The notes under the pieces were generated by a model that saw nothing but the letters and a program-made list of their open reading frames with translations, made no database searches and was not told where the DNA came from. A program made the translations under genes and the position numbers. DNA of 64,000 nucleotides, from assembly GCF_902686445.1 (NCBI RefSeq), contig NC_062224.1:47677156-47741155 (forward strand). Direction: 5' to 3'. Source of the DNA: Sciurus carolinensis (taxonomy: Eukaryota > Chordata > Mammalia > Rodentia > Sciuridae). Of this stretch, positions 1-10,522 are shown one piece after another (within the stretch, counting starts at the first letter, position 1; every line of letters starts with the position of its first letter).

Positions 1-478
1 CCGCAGAGATCAGAGGGAACTCGACTTCATCTCCCTGCTTTTATTTTCTCTGCTCTCCACTGCTTGGCCTCCCTTGTGCATTTTTTTCATTAATACAGGA
101 GAGCAAATTTAACCCACATCCTGGCCCAGCAGGGGAGCTCAGGAACAACATAAAATTCCAAACACGACTTTTTATTATTATTGCCCCTCTGCCAGCAGCA
201 GCATCTTCACTTCTCACCAGACAATAGCAACAGCTTTTTAATTATCTCCATACAGGATGAATGTGACTTGTCCCAGTCCCTACGGTTGCCCCCAGAAGAC
301 TCCTTAATCCTTAATTCTAACAACACTCTAGAACATGAAGCTAAATACTGCTGTTGAGTCAGCCCTTGAAGCCATCCTTGGAAATGCCCTTAAATGAGTT
401 CATGATATGACTGCGAAAGCAAAGGGAACCAGCAAACCCATAGCTGATTGCCTGTTTTCTAAATTAATAAGACCTCAT
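1..478. other. Unique AT-rich DNA, no gene seen
   Basis: I recognise no repeat family, splice-bounded open frame or RNA gene here. The sequence is ordinary AT-rich mammalian non-coding DNA up to the first SINE. Confidence 0.5.
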
Positions 479-681
479 GGGTTCAGTGGCACTTACCTGT
501 GATCCCAGTGACTCAGGAGACTGAGACAAGAGGATCACAAGTTCGAGGCCAGCCTCAGCAACTTAGTGAAGCCCTAAGCAACCCTGTCTCAATTAAAATT
601 AAAAAAAAAAAAAAAAAGCCCTGGGAGTGTGGCTCAGTGGTTAAGTACCCCTGGATTCAATCACTGGTACCAAAAAAAAAA
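479..681 (+). repeat. MEN-type SINE (B1-like + ID-like dimer)
   Basis: The left half has the 7SL/B1-like order: GTGATCCCAG, then GAGGCCAGCCTCAGCAACTT, then CTGTCTC. An A-rich linker follows, then an ID-like tRNA-derived half containing GTGGCTCAGTGGTTAAG and TTCAATC, and a terminal A tract. The dimer is characteristic of squirrels. It is complete but moderately diverged. The open frame crossing it is an accident of the SINE sequence. Confidence 0.85.
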
Positions 682-1050
682 TAACAATTAATTATTAAAC
701 CTTCCTGTTGAATGATTAATCAAATACAGAATATAATACATTCTTCTTGACTTTAGCACTAGACCTAACTACAGGGCACACTGCCTACTGTGGTACTCAA
801 ATACTGTGCCACATTTAGTTAAAGAGGACAAATTTCCCAAACTCTCTTGAGGGTGGTTCACGGGTTAAACATTGCTAATGTCAGCTTTTTTTTTTTACCT
901 AAAATAGCAGAAAGTGAGTTTACCCATGACAAGTTTCCAAAGATTCTTCATAAATGCCTATCAGAAAATAGGCATTGTCTCAGCTGAAAAATGTCCATCT
1001 TCTGCCAAATATAGAGAATTATTTCTACTATTACAATAAAAAGCAACATA

Positions 1051-1117
1051 TATTGGCAGTTCCTGCCTCAGCCTCCCATGTAGCTGACATTACAGGTGTG
1101 TGCCACCACACCTGGCC
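1051..1117 (-). repeat. B1-like SINE fragment
   Basis: The reverse complement of the B1 A/B-box region is present (CCTGCCTCAGCCTCCCATGT followed by ACAGGTGTGTGCCACCACA). Only the 5' part of the element survives and no ID half is attached. Confidence 0.75.
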
Positions 1118-2388
1118 ATATAAAGTGTCTTAATATACAATGTCTCGTCCAAACAGTCCATCATGTCCTCCTGGATGCTCTTAAACTAGGATTTAGTCCT
1201 TAGTGTTTAAGTATCTGCCTCCCATATGCAGCTTTAGCTCAAGAACAATTCATGTTCATTCATCTTTCAGATTCTGAAATGTAATGTGCAATCTCCCTGG
1301 TGCGTCCGAGTTTCAAAAAACTGTTTATTGAAATGGAATAAATTATCTCCTTTGATCCTTGCAATGTCCCAGGAACTGGGCAGATAGCGAAGATAAAGGT
1401 CAGAATAGTTAGATATGAAGGTCAGGCACACAATAAGTGACAGGGAGAAAAAAGGCATTTGGTGCTAAATCTAATCTCATGTCACCCCACTATGAACCTG
1501 CTGTAACGAAACACTTACCTCGTTAGTCACTCTGGGACCTCAAAATTCATTTTCACACTGGCGTGTTTTGTTTATCCATGTGGATTATCGTTTCTCTGAA
1601 GGCAACAGATTTTAGATTAATAAAACATATTATACATTGCATTGGTCTCAACAGTTGGAATTCTTTCTTCATTGAACAGTGTATGAAAAATAATATTTAA
1701 TAGTGTTACCATAAACCCTAATTTGTAACCAATGGAAATTGTCCAGTGACACCAAGAAAAACAATCATCAGGATCCATGTGGGAATGACACATGGATGCT
1801 CTTATTGCCAGACAAAATCAGGGTCCTCTGTCTCTCACATTGTCTTTCCAAGACTATTGGCTTCCAAGCCTAGAGAGTGACACTAATGTAAGCCAGGGCC
1901 ATAGTTCAATATTCCAGCTTCTTTTTGGAAATGCCTATGTCACCCCAAAAGCCACCCCAAGACTCAAGGCTCAGTTATCTCTATGATTCTCTGTACCAGG
2001 TAAAAAAGTTCCAAGTTCAGATGGATTCATCTCAGTCTGAGATTTCACAGTCACTTCAGCACCCAGGCACCTGAAAACTAAAAAACACCTTGTATTTTTT
2101 CTACTGAGTTTGGAGCTCCTGGGATACCAAGTAAAGTTCCACCAGTAACTCCAATCATTAGGATGCAACTTTGGTTAAATAATCTAATTATTCCAGGATC
2201 AGTACCTGAAATTCTTCATTCAATATCTATCATCTTTATAATATTTTGTCTCCATCCACCTGCTACATATTTTCCTTCAATCAGTTTCTACCATGATCCA
2301 TTTGATTGACTTATATTTTCCAACCCAAGGCTCAATAGCACCTACATATGTAGTAGAGAATGTACATTGGATTTTTTGATGGGTTTTC
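1118..2388. other. Unique DNA, no gene seen
   Basis: AT-rich sequence with short open frames on both strands, none resembling a protein family. I could not classify any repeat in it. Confidence 0.4.
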
Positions 2389-2574
2389 ATTTTTGTTTTT
2401 TTGGTGGTAAAGGGTGGGTACCAGGAATTGAACCTAAGCCACTTAAATTGAGCCACATGCCCAGCCCTTCTTAAATTTTTTTTTTAATTTTGAGACAAGT
2501 CCTCACTACGTTGGTGAGGCTACCTTAGACTCCCAAGTTGCTAGGGTTACAGGCATGTACCACCATGACCAGTT
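2389..2574 (-). repeat. MEN-type SINE, minus strand
   Basis: It reads as T-rich tail, then the reverse complement of the ID half (GAATTGAACCTAAGCC ... GCCCAGCCC), then a T-rich linker and the reverse complement of the B1 half (GAGACAAGTCCTCACT ... ACAGGCATGTACCACCATG). It is diverged but carries both halves. Confidence 0.8.
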
Positions 2575-2711
2575 TGACATATATTTTTATATATTTTCTC
2601 ACATGTGCTTGTTCTGTGTTTTCCCACAGGTAGTAAATAATTCGAAGGCAAGAATTACATCTTATTATTACTATTATTATTTATTTCCTTAAAACAATCC
2701 AACTCAGAACT

Positions 2712-2753
2712 GGAATGAGTATTTAATATAGTGGAATGAGTACTTAATATAGG
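2712..2753. repeat. Two-copy 21-bp tandem duplication
   Basis: A 21-bp unit beginning GGAATGAGTA occurs twice, starting at 2712 and 2733, with two differences between copies. It looks like a small local replication-slippage duplication in AT-rich unique DNA. Confidence 0.8.
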
Positions 2754-2983
2754 TCTTTTGCTTCTTAACCAGGTTGTTTTATAGAATATGAGAGAACCCA
2801 AACAGAGATAAGAATGAGCCTTGCATATGCCATAGAATAGAACAAATATATTTCCTCTTTAGGGATTGAACTCTGCCTGAGTAAACATTCATCCAAATTC
2901 TATGGCTATTATATTTCTTTAGAAGGATAGAAACAAAGTACACACAGAACAATTACCTTGCAAATAGCCAGTAAAGTTTACCC

Positions 2984-3202
2984 AGCCAGACGAGATGGTG
3001 TACACCTGTAATCCTAGCTACTCCAGAGGCTAAGGAATGAGGATCACAAATTCAAGGCCAGCCTCAAAAATTTACCAAGATCCCGTCTCAAAATTAAAAA
3101 AAAAAAAAAGGCTGTGGATCAATGGCAAAGCACCACTGGGTTCAATCCCCAGTACAAAAAAAAAAAAAAAAAAAAAAAATAGAAAAGAAAAGAAAAAAGA
3201 TT
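2984..3202 (+). repeat. MEN-type SINE
   Basis: The B1-like half (CACCTGTAATCCTAGCTACT, then AAGGCCAGCCTCAAAAATTT) is followed by an A-rich linker, then the ID-like half (GCTGTGGATCAATGGCAAAG ... GGGTTCAATCCCCAGTAC). A pure A run of about 24 then grades into a GAAA-rich tail. The right half lacks the first bases of the ID unit. Confidence 0.85.
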
Positions 3203-5793
3203 TACCCAGGACAATCAAAAAAAGAAAATTAAGACTCTAGTCATTATGTTCTAATTAGTTCTAAAATGCAAGTTTGGCAGGTGAAACTGTATCATTTGGA
3301 TGATGCAACCAGTTATTTCTGCAACTTTGAAATCAAGCAGTAATCCTACTCAGACAGATTTGAGAACTAGCCAGATAGCTACTAAAATGCAAGCTCTCAT
3401 TTCCACAGTGCAACCCTTCCAAACTACGTCCCATCTGAAATAGGATTGATGCTTCAGACTGCGTCAGTCCGGTGTCAAGTACCTAGATAATTTATCCATG
3501 AATTGGTTTCCATTACAAAACCAATGAAAACGGAAGTCCACACCTTAACTACTATGATGTCATTCTCAGGTTAAAATATGTTATCAGTTCTGCCAATTCT
3601 GCTTCTGCACTGAGATGGCTTAAGAACTTCCGCTGTGTGATCATCATCCTGCTGGGTGGCATCTCGCAGCTGAGCATCAGGCACTTATGCTTTATGATTT
3701 CAATTTTAACTATCTATTTTCTGCTTGGTTTCTCAGTGTGGGATACAGGCAGCTCTGCTCTAAAGGATTATTCACTAGATTGAATATAATGTATTATAAA
3801 CACCTACGGTGACAGGAACAAGAAATTAATTTTATCTCATCTTGGTCAGTAGCTTTCTGATTGTCTTCTGTATCTATCCAAGTGGTCACCAGAGATCACA
3901 TAGATTTGAATGATCCATGCATGGCAAGTCAGCTGCAGAACCTAGAACCTGAACTTGAGACCTTGTCTTGAGACACAGGAACAATAGGTTAGTCCAAACA
4001 AGAGAAACTCTGGCACTTGCTTATTCCTGAGCCACAAAGACTGAAAAATTCAGATTTTCTTCTACTCCTCAGCCATTTTTCATCATTTTACTCCACCTTG
4101 CCTGTTGACAAACGACAAATTTTGGAAAATCTTGGTTGCGAAAATTCTGGAGCTTTAAAGAATTGCTGGTGTTTTGATAATTGTTTTTACAGCGTGTTTG
4201 GGCCTACCACATAATTTACTTCATAAACATCCCAATGTGAACTTAATTAAGTTCTGGTAAGAAGTAGCAACACTCTCAAGAAATAGATTATTAAGGAAAC
4301 GGCAACCAACTTGGCTCTTGGCTCTCGCGACTTAGATTTAGATTGCTATAAATATGTTCAATTGTGCCTACTGCCAAATACTTTATTTCAGTGTTTGTTC
4401 ATAAAATGTAATTTGAAATGTGTGTAGGATGATACAGACTTTTTGTAAAAGGAAGTTATTATCTGTGATAAAAGCAGTTGTTGACATTAGAAATGCAGAC
4501 GTAAGGATCCAGACGGGAAATTTAATAAAAAGAAAACAAACGTAACAGGGAAGGGGGTTGGTGGCTAACGATATGGCAAAGCAAAGCCAGATGTGGCTGA
4601 AATATCTGCCTACAGGCAAAACATGGGCTCCTGGCTTTCAGATGGGCCATCAATGACCACCAGGAGGGAAAACATGGCCCTGGATGTAGAAAAGGAAAGT
4701 AAACTATTCCATTCATGGCTGCTTGCTGTACACAACCCCTGTGAGTAGAGATATGCATCCATTCATTCCTCAGTACCACCTCTTTTGGTGTTTGAAGATA
4801 ATCGATCGTGAATTTCCAAACTGCCCGGACTTCTCCTTTCTACTGCTTCCTCATCAGATGTTCTCCAGCAGGCCCCGCACAGTAGTTAATGAACTGGCTT
4901 TAATTATATTCCCCACAGAGTTGCAAAGACGTGAGTCCACACTCTCAGACCTATACTGCAACATGTTTGACTTAGGCTGATGATCTCTTAAGCGTCAGGT
5001 TCTGTAAACAAAACCCAATGCCGAGTTGCCTCGTCCCCTATGCCCAGACAGTTTTCATCCTGGAAATAATTGTCACGGATCACCAGGATACTGTGAGACT
5101 CCCAAGTTCATCTTCCTGATGTTCACCAAACAGTTGTTATGGTGTACTCAGCCGCGGGTGTTGGTACTAGGTTTTGGCTAATGTTTTTAATATTTCCTGT
5201 AAGACAAATGTGTTTTTCAACTTGTGTTTCACCCCCGGCTGACTACGGCAGTTCTCCATCTTTAACGGCTAACATAATCCCATGCCTACGCAAGTAACAG
5301 AAAACCCATAGACTCTCCAAAAGGTCTTGTTAGGCACAAATTTTAATTTATCACTGAACTACAAGAGTTTACTTAGTTTGACTTCCAGGTTAGGGACTGG
5401 TTCTAAGAGCAAGGGAGGATATATTGAAAGCATCAAAGGAAAGTCAAGTTTTCTGAGATATTTTTAGTAGAAGTGCAATTCTTTCAAGACAGGCTTTTGA
5501 TAGTTCTCCAACCTTCAGCATAATTTAGTAAGCCATGCAACAATAATCCCCTTTCAGGTTCCTAAATTCCTATCACTCACGACAACCCATAATCTTGTGT
5601 ATCACGAAGCCCCTGTCTTTTCCTTTTTCCCTTCCTAAGTAAACTGCTGGAAGACCTAAATTATAATGGAACTAATGAGCATGGAACCTGTGGGTGGTGT
5701 AGAAATACTTGGTCCTGCCTCAAACCCACAAAAATTCCAGAAAGAAGGCAGCACCCAAGGGTGTGCACAGGACATTGTAGGGAAAGGACTGAC
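3203..5793. other. Unique DNA, no gene seen
   Basis: About 2.6 kb without a repeat I can name. It includes a perfect 14-bp palindrome, AACTTAATTAAGTT, at 4240-4253 with a TAATTA homeodomain-type core. Open frames on both strands (the longest 85-93 codons) have no recognisable family features. Parts such as 3400-3700 and 5000-5330 look like ordinary unique DNA that could include conserved non-coding sequence, which only alignment could show. Confidence 0.4.
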
Positions 5794-5954
5794 CTTGACA
5801 TCCAAAATGATTTGCTCAATTTCCTGGATCTGTGTCTTCAATAGCACAGAAATGTTCCTAATAACATGACTCTCAACACAAATGAGACATTTTTCTAAGT
5901 CTTGGCAATAAGTATTTTTGGAAATAACAATAGTCACATTATTAGAAATCAGAT
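5794..5954 (-). other. Exon-like block with acceptor and donor motifs
   Basis: On the minus strand a pyrimidine-rich acceptor (TCTCTTTCCAG) precedes a 161-bp stretch that is open in one frame for 53 codons. It ends at a good donor, AAG followed by GTCAGT. The peptide contains a cysteine pair (CLICVE) and then a leucine/isoleucine-rich helical stretch (LLKTQIQEIEQIILDV). I recognise no family. The same frame stays open past the donor, which weakens the case, and I found no convincing partner exon. It may be chance. Confidence 0.2.
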
Positions 5955-6361
5955 CTGGAAAGAGATACCCAGGTTGTCATGGGGATACCCATATTAGGAG
6001 TTTAAGAAAGTTTCAACCCTGACACCAGGTTTCCTAATCAATACTGGGCAACAACCAATTGCTAATTGAGACCCTTCAGAGCCTTGGATTGAAACTCTTA
6101 GTCCTGGAGCCATTTTCAGCCTCTGGACACTTGGATCTTTAACCACCTCTCCAGCACTCCGGTCTGCTGATGGAAGTTGACAGTCTTCAGCAAGTGCAAG
6201 CAGACAGGGGATAGCAAGTAAAATTTTGGCCAAATAATAATCTTAAAGTGGGCACTTTCAAGATCTGGGTATGAATATTTCTTTTAAAATGAACAAAGAA
6301 TAAAAAAAGAACAGGAATATTTATTTTGAAAGACTGTAGGCCTGCAGGATACTGAAAAAGT
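5955..6361. other. Unique DNA
   Basis: No recognisable repeat. A minus-strand open frame at 5994-6233 begins at a non-ATG codon with a hydrophobic stretch, but has no other support. Confidence 0.35.
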
Positions 6362-6457
6362 TTGTTTTTTTTGTTTGTTTGTTTGTTTGTTTTTAATTTT
6401 TTCAGTTTGAACCCAGGGACACACTTATCACTGAGTTATATCCCCATCCCTTTCTAT

Positions 6458-6492
<35 letters not shown>

Positions 6493-6600
6493 TTTTTGAG
6501 AGGGGGTTTCACTAAATCGCCCAGACTGGCCTCAAACTTCTGATTCTGCTTCCTCAGTCACCCAAGTAACTGGGATTATAAGAGTGTGACCTGTACCCAA
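6362..6600 (-). repeat. MEN-type SINE, minus strand, with TTTA expansion
   Basis: The order is a GTTT-rich tail, the reverse complement of the ID half (TTTGAACCCAGGGACACA ... CTGAGTTATATCCCCATCCC), then a (TTTA)n tract where the linker should be, then the B1 half reversed (GAGAGGGGGTTTCACTAAAT). The linker has expanded into a microsatellite. Confidence 0.8.
6455..6494. repeat. (TTTA)n microsatellite
   Basis: About ten uninterrupted TTTA units lie in the A-rich linker of a minus-strand SINE. This is a common birthplace of microsatellites. Confidence 0.95.
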
Positions 6601-6654
6601 TAATAAGTTATTAGATGATAATGTACTGGTTGTGATACAAAACAAGATGGCCTT

Positions 6655-7080
6655 TGGTTTTAGTCAGTTTCTGCTGACCAAAATATCCAATAAGAACAAA
6701 CTTATTTCAAAGGAAAAATTTCTTTGGGGGTAACAGTTTCAGAGGTATCCATGCATAGATAGCCCACTCCATTGCTCTGAACCCAAGGTGAAGCCACACA
6801 CCACAGGGAAGGCCCAGCAGAGGAAAGCTTCTCAGCTCATGGCAGGGTGAGGAAGCAGGGTGGGGGGCACACAAGGAAGAAGGGCCCTTCCAGAGCACAT
6901 CCCCAGTGATCCAACTTCTCCAGCCATGCCCCACCTGCTCACGATTACCCCTGAGGCACTCCATTCCAACTAGGAGAAATTGATTAGGTTACAACTCTCA
7001 CAGTCTAATCATTTTACCTCTGAACATTCCTGCATTAACACAGGAGTTTGGGGGAAACATCTCATGTTCAAACCATAATG
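6655..7080 (-). mobile_element. MaLR-type solo LTR (MST/THE1-like), minus strand
   Basis: Reading plus, it begins near TTAGTCAGTTTCTGCTGACC, passes an 'ACAGTTTCAGAGGT' motif and 'CTCATGGCAGGGTGAGGAAG', and ends in a 'CAAACCATAATG' motif. This is the reverse complement of a MaLR LTR, whose sense start is a TATGGTTTG-like motif and whose sense end is a GACTAA-like motif. No internal retroviral sequence is attached. It is diverged, probably by recombination to a solo LTR followed by drift. Confidence 0.7.
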
Positions 7081-7204
7081 ATATCCATCCTAGCCTATTA
7101 ATACTAATTAATAGATCTTTTCTTGTTGCAACTTGAATAGATGAACATAATATAAACTTTTAGAAAACATGTGCAAGAAAAGAAGAAAATTGTTGTCACT
7201 TTTA

Positions 7205-7325
7205 ATCTTTTTTTTAATATTTTTTAGTTGTCAATGGACACTTATTCATTTATTTATGTGTCTAAGAATCGAACCCAATGCCTCACACATGCTAGGCAAG
7301 TGCTCTACCACTGAGCTAAAACAGA
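7205..7325 (-). repeat. ID SINE with T-rich tail, minus strand
   Basis: The tail (AATATTTTTTAGTTGTCAAT) is followed by the reverse complement of an ID unit: AATCGAACCCAATGCCTCAC, then GCTAGGCAAGTGCTCTACCA and CTGAGCTA. This long-tailed ID form is typical of squirrels. It is tRNA-derived but is not a tRNA gene. Confidence 0.8.
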
Positions 7326-7925
7326 TAATCATTGTTAGCATTTCAGTGTATGGTACTTATTCTTTTATTGTTCATTCATTTATTTACTTGCACCTATGAT
7401 GGGTCCAGGAACTGTGTGTATCATTTCTGTTCTTTGTACATAAATGTGCTTATTTTTTAAACATGAAATTATTTTTTACTTGGAATTCTAACTTGATTTT
7501 TATAATATTATATCAAAAAATTTTATTTCATATCCATTTTACACTTTTAATAATTCTGTACTATTTCATTCTATGTACAGATGTACCACAATTCATTCCA
7601 CCAAACTATTATTGACAAGCATTATAGCTTTTTATGCTTATATAGAGTATTGTACTAAATGCAAATTTTTACACATATGATTATAAAATATAGTAAGTAG
7701 ACCTCCTACATCAAAGAACAAATAGGTTTTAGAACTTTTCAAATTTATTCCTACATTAAGCACCACTTAGATTTCACATTCTCACAAACAATATGTTATC
7801 TCTCATACTCTTTAAACACTAATCATTTTCAAAGTTTTATCAATTAATTAGGTAAATACAATACACTTTTTTGATTTGCAGTGTTTTTAATTGTTAGAGA
7901 AATGGAGTCTTTTATCATATGGTTA
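7326..7925 (-). mobile_element. Old LINE-1 3' end remnant, minus strand
   Basis: The AT-rich sequence contains phrases typical of inverted ancient L1 3' UTRs, such as 'CAGATGTACCACAATTCATT' followed by 'CTATTATTGACAAGCATTAT'. It has no coding capacity. Boundaries are approximate, and the ID SINE at 7205-7325 may have inserted into the same L1. Confidence 0.5.
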
Positions 7926-7989
7926 GTTAGTTGCTTCAGACAACAACAAAAAATATGCCAAATGCCTACTTTGTTTTGAGGTTTTTTTG

Positions 7990-8188
7990 AGGGGTTTGTT
8001 TGTTTGTTTGATACTGGAGATCGAAGTCAGAGGCAATTTACCACCAAGCTACATCCCTAACCCTTTCTACTTTTTTATTTTGAGTCAGCGTCTTGCTAAA
8101 TTGCCAAGGCTGGCCTCAAATTTGCAATCCTCTTGCCTCAGCCTCCAGAATTGCTGGGATTGCAGGCGGATGCCACCACAACAGGTTT
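7990..8188 (-). repeat. MEN-type SINE, minus strand
   Basis: A GTTT-rich tail is followed by the ID half reversed (GAGATCGAAGTCAGAGGCAA ... CTACATCCCTAACCC), the linker, and the B1 half reversed (GCTGGCCTCAAATTTGCAAT ... CTGGGATTGCAGG). It is complete and moderately diverged. Confidence 0.8.
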
Positions 8189-8419
8189 GAATGGCTATTT
8201 TGTTAGAGACCAGTTCTAGGCACAAACAGCAGACACTATGTGCACCTTTACAACATTGATTGGAAAAATAAATGATTTGTAAATCACGTCAAGAATAATA
8301 AAATGCCAGGCGATAAAACAAAAGAAAGGAAAGACCGAAGGGACAGTCATTGCCACAGGTATAATATGAAAAGGAAGTTAGACTGGATGCATTTCTTCCT
8401 CCTTATAATCCACTCTAGA
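8189..8419. other. Unclassified DNA between repeats
   Basis: About 230 bp with no recognisable repeat or coding feature. Confidence 0.4.
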
Positions 8420-9135
8420 TTTTTTAACTTTTCATTTTTTGCATATATTATTCATAAAAGGATACATATAACATATGTACATTTTAAATAATTATAATTT
8501 AAAATAATTGAAACAAACACTCATGTAGCCATTACCCTGTTTACAAAACAAATACAACTGTTTGAAGCCCTATGATGCCTCCACTCAGACCTATTCCCCT
8601 CCTTCCTCCTAGGAGGTAACTGCTGAGTTTTATATAAATCACCTCCTTGATTTTCATCATGGATTATCCTAAATGTGACCAAGCATCCTTCCCCCACCAC
8701 TTTTTTTTTTTTTTTTTGTAGTGCTGCTAGGGATGGAACCCAGCTAGTATACGAGGCAAGTGCTCTAACACAGAACTACTGTTGAGTTCTGCCTGTTTTT
8801 GAATCATATGGTAGTTCTTCTGCAATTTAATTGCTTTGTTCTGCCCTCCTTTCTCATATATTATGTTCTTCTCTTGATCCACATTTAATGCAGGTTTTTT
8901 ATTTTCATAAGCACACAGTCTCCGGTTACTTAATACATACCAATATACTTATCCGTCCTGTGGGTTAGCAGACATATGAGTTTAGGTTGTTTTCTTTTAG
9001 AACTCTCACAAGCAATGTTGCTGTGAATAACGTCATACATGTCTCCTGTTATGGTGCAGATAGGAGATGTCCCACAAAAGCTCATGTGTAAGATGATGCA
9101 AAAAAATATAGAGGTAAAATGATTGGGTTTTGAGA
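8420..9135 (-). mobile_element. Old LINE-1 3' UTR remnant, minus strand, interrupted by ID SINE
   Basis: Text such as 'GGAGGTAACTGCTGAGTTTT' and 'TAGGTTGTTTTCTTTTAGAA' followed by 'AGCAATGTTGCTGTGAATAA' matches the general pattern of inverted L1M-type 3' UTRs. An ID SINE at 8698-8788 interrupts it. It is strongly degraded, and subfamily naming would need a repeat library. Confidence 0.55.
8698..8788 (-). repeat. ID SINE, minus strand
   Basis: A T-run of about 18 is followed by the reverse complement of the ID body (GGGATGGAACCCAGCTAGTA, then CAAGTGCTCTAACACAGAAC). It sits inside an older L1 remnant. Confidence 0.8.
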
Positions 9136-9182
9136 GTTTTAACCCAATCAGTGCATTAATCCACTGATACACAATAACTGGG

Positions 9183-9480
9183 TGGTAACTGTAGGCAGGT
9201 TGGAAGTGGCTGGAGAAAATGGGTCACTGGGAGCATGCATCTGGGGTTTAGGTTTTGTCCCAGGTGAGCAGAGCTCTCTCTGTTTCCTGATTGCCATATC
9301 CAGAGCAGTTTTTCTCCTCCAGGCCCTTCTGCCAGGATGTTCTGCCTCACCTTTGGCCCAAAGGAATGTAGTCAGCTACGGACTGAGACTTCTAAAACCA
9401 TGAACCCCAAATAAACTTTTCCTCCTCTAAGTGTTCTTGTCAGGTCTTCTGTTAACAGCAAAGAAAAAGCTGAATAAAAG
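9183..9480 (+). mobile_element. MaLR-type LTR, 5'-truncated
   Basis: The block holds 'GGGTCACTGGGAGCATGCAT', a CCAGGATGTTCTGCCTCACC motif and a 'CCCCAAATAAACTTTTCCTC' polyadenylation-like region. It ends in 'GAAAAAGCTGAATAAAAG', matching the 3' part of the MaLR LTRs elsewhere in this window (for example 23521-23900). The first third is missing. Confidence 0.75.
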
Positions 9481-9559
9481 AAGTCCTAATCAAAACATCC
9501 AAGAATTTCCTTAGAGTATAGATTAGGTTGAGCCACACAAAGTTATCATTTTTGTAAGT

Positions 9560-10085
9560 TATAAGTGGTGGAGTTACCCACTTACAGAGTATGTATGTGT
9601 TCATTCTAATTCCTCATAAACTGTTTTTTTTTTTTTCACTAGTCCTTGTACATACACAGCCATGTTTGAAAGTTCCGTTTGCTTCACATTCCCACCAACA
9701 CTTGGCATTATGAGACATTCATTTTGACCAATCTGGACAGTATGCAATGATGTCTCCTTGGAAATTGTCCTGACAACCAACAAAGTTGAGCATTTCTCAT
9801 CTGAAGATGAGTTATTTATGTTCTCTCTTGCGTCTTACCCATTCATACTTTTTGTCTCTTTTGTTATCATGGTGTTTATCTTTTCCTTATTATTTGTAAT
9901 GTAGATATACACACACATACAAACATATGGATATGTAGATTGAAAATACTAATCCTTTGCTAGTTAAGTGTTGCAATATCTCAGATTATGCTTTCTCTTT
10001 TTGCTCTCTTGTTATCTTTGGAAGGATAGAGTTTTAACTCTATTGCAGTTGAATTTATCATCTTTCTCTTTATGGCTTAGGCTCT
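9560..10085 (-). mobile_element. LINE-1 ORF2 3' / UTR remnant, minus strand
   Basis: Inverted L1 phrases are recognisable: 'CATTCCCACCAACACTTGGC', 'GTTGAGCATTTCTCATCTGA' and 'TAATCCTTTGCTAGTTAAGT'. It has many substitutions and no long frame. It continues after the unclassified block 10086-10522. Confidence 0.75.
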
Positions 10086-10522
10086 TTGTCCTTGTTGAAG
10101 AAATCAATAAGAATCCCTGAACCCTGACTTCCTGGAGCACAGGAAATAAAAAGCAACAACCAGGAAATCAGAGGAAGGAAGGGAGTGTGTTTGGATATTT
10201 TCCCCTGGGTCCCTATTTTATAGACCACCCACTGGTGTGACCGGTCCCTTCTAGAGAAACAAACACCTCCCACTTGTTGGTGACTCTTCCCTGAGAACCA
10301 GACTGTCCAGATTCTGCTAACTGCTCCCCACCTTTACCCAATCCCCAGGCCTGAAGGTCCTTTGGTGATACTTGCCATGGGGTTTGGTCATTTTTGCTGG
10401 TGTCCCTTTTCCCTGCCCACACCTGTCCAGTCTGCATTAAAGATGTCACCTGTTTCCTATAAAGACCCCAAATGATACTCCTGAAAGGGTGGGGGTGGTA
10501 AGAAACAGAGAGATTTCTCATG
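10086..10522 (-). other. Unclassified insertion within L1, LTR-like on minus strand
   Basis: This GC-richer 437-bp segment separates two minus-strand L1 parts. Read on the minus strand it has a TATA-like CTATAAAATAGGG near plus 10212-10224 and an open frame of 102 codons with no known motif. The L1 consensus also jumps here, so an L1 deletion accompanies the segment. An LTR relic is one possibility, but I see no clear TG...CA ends or target duplication. Confidence 0.3.
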
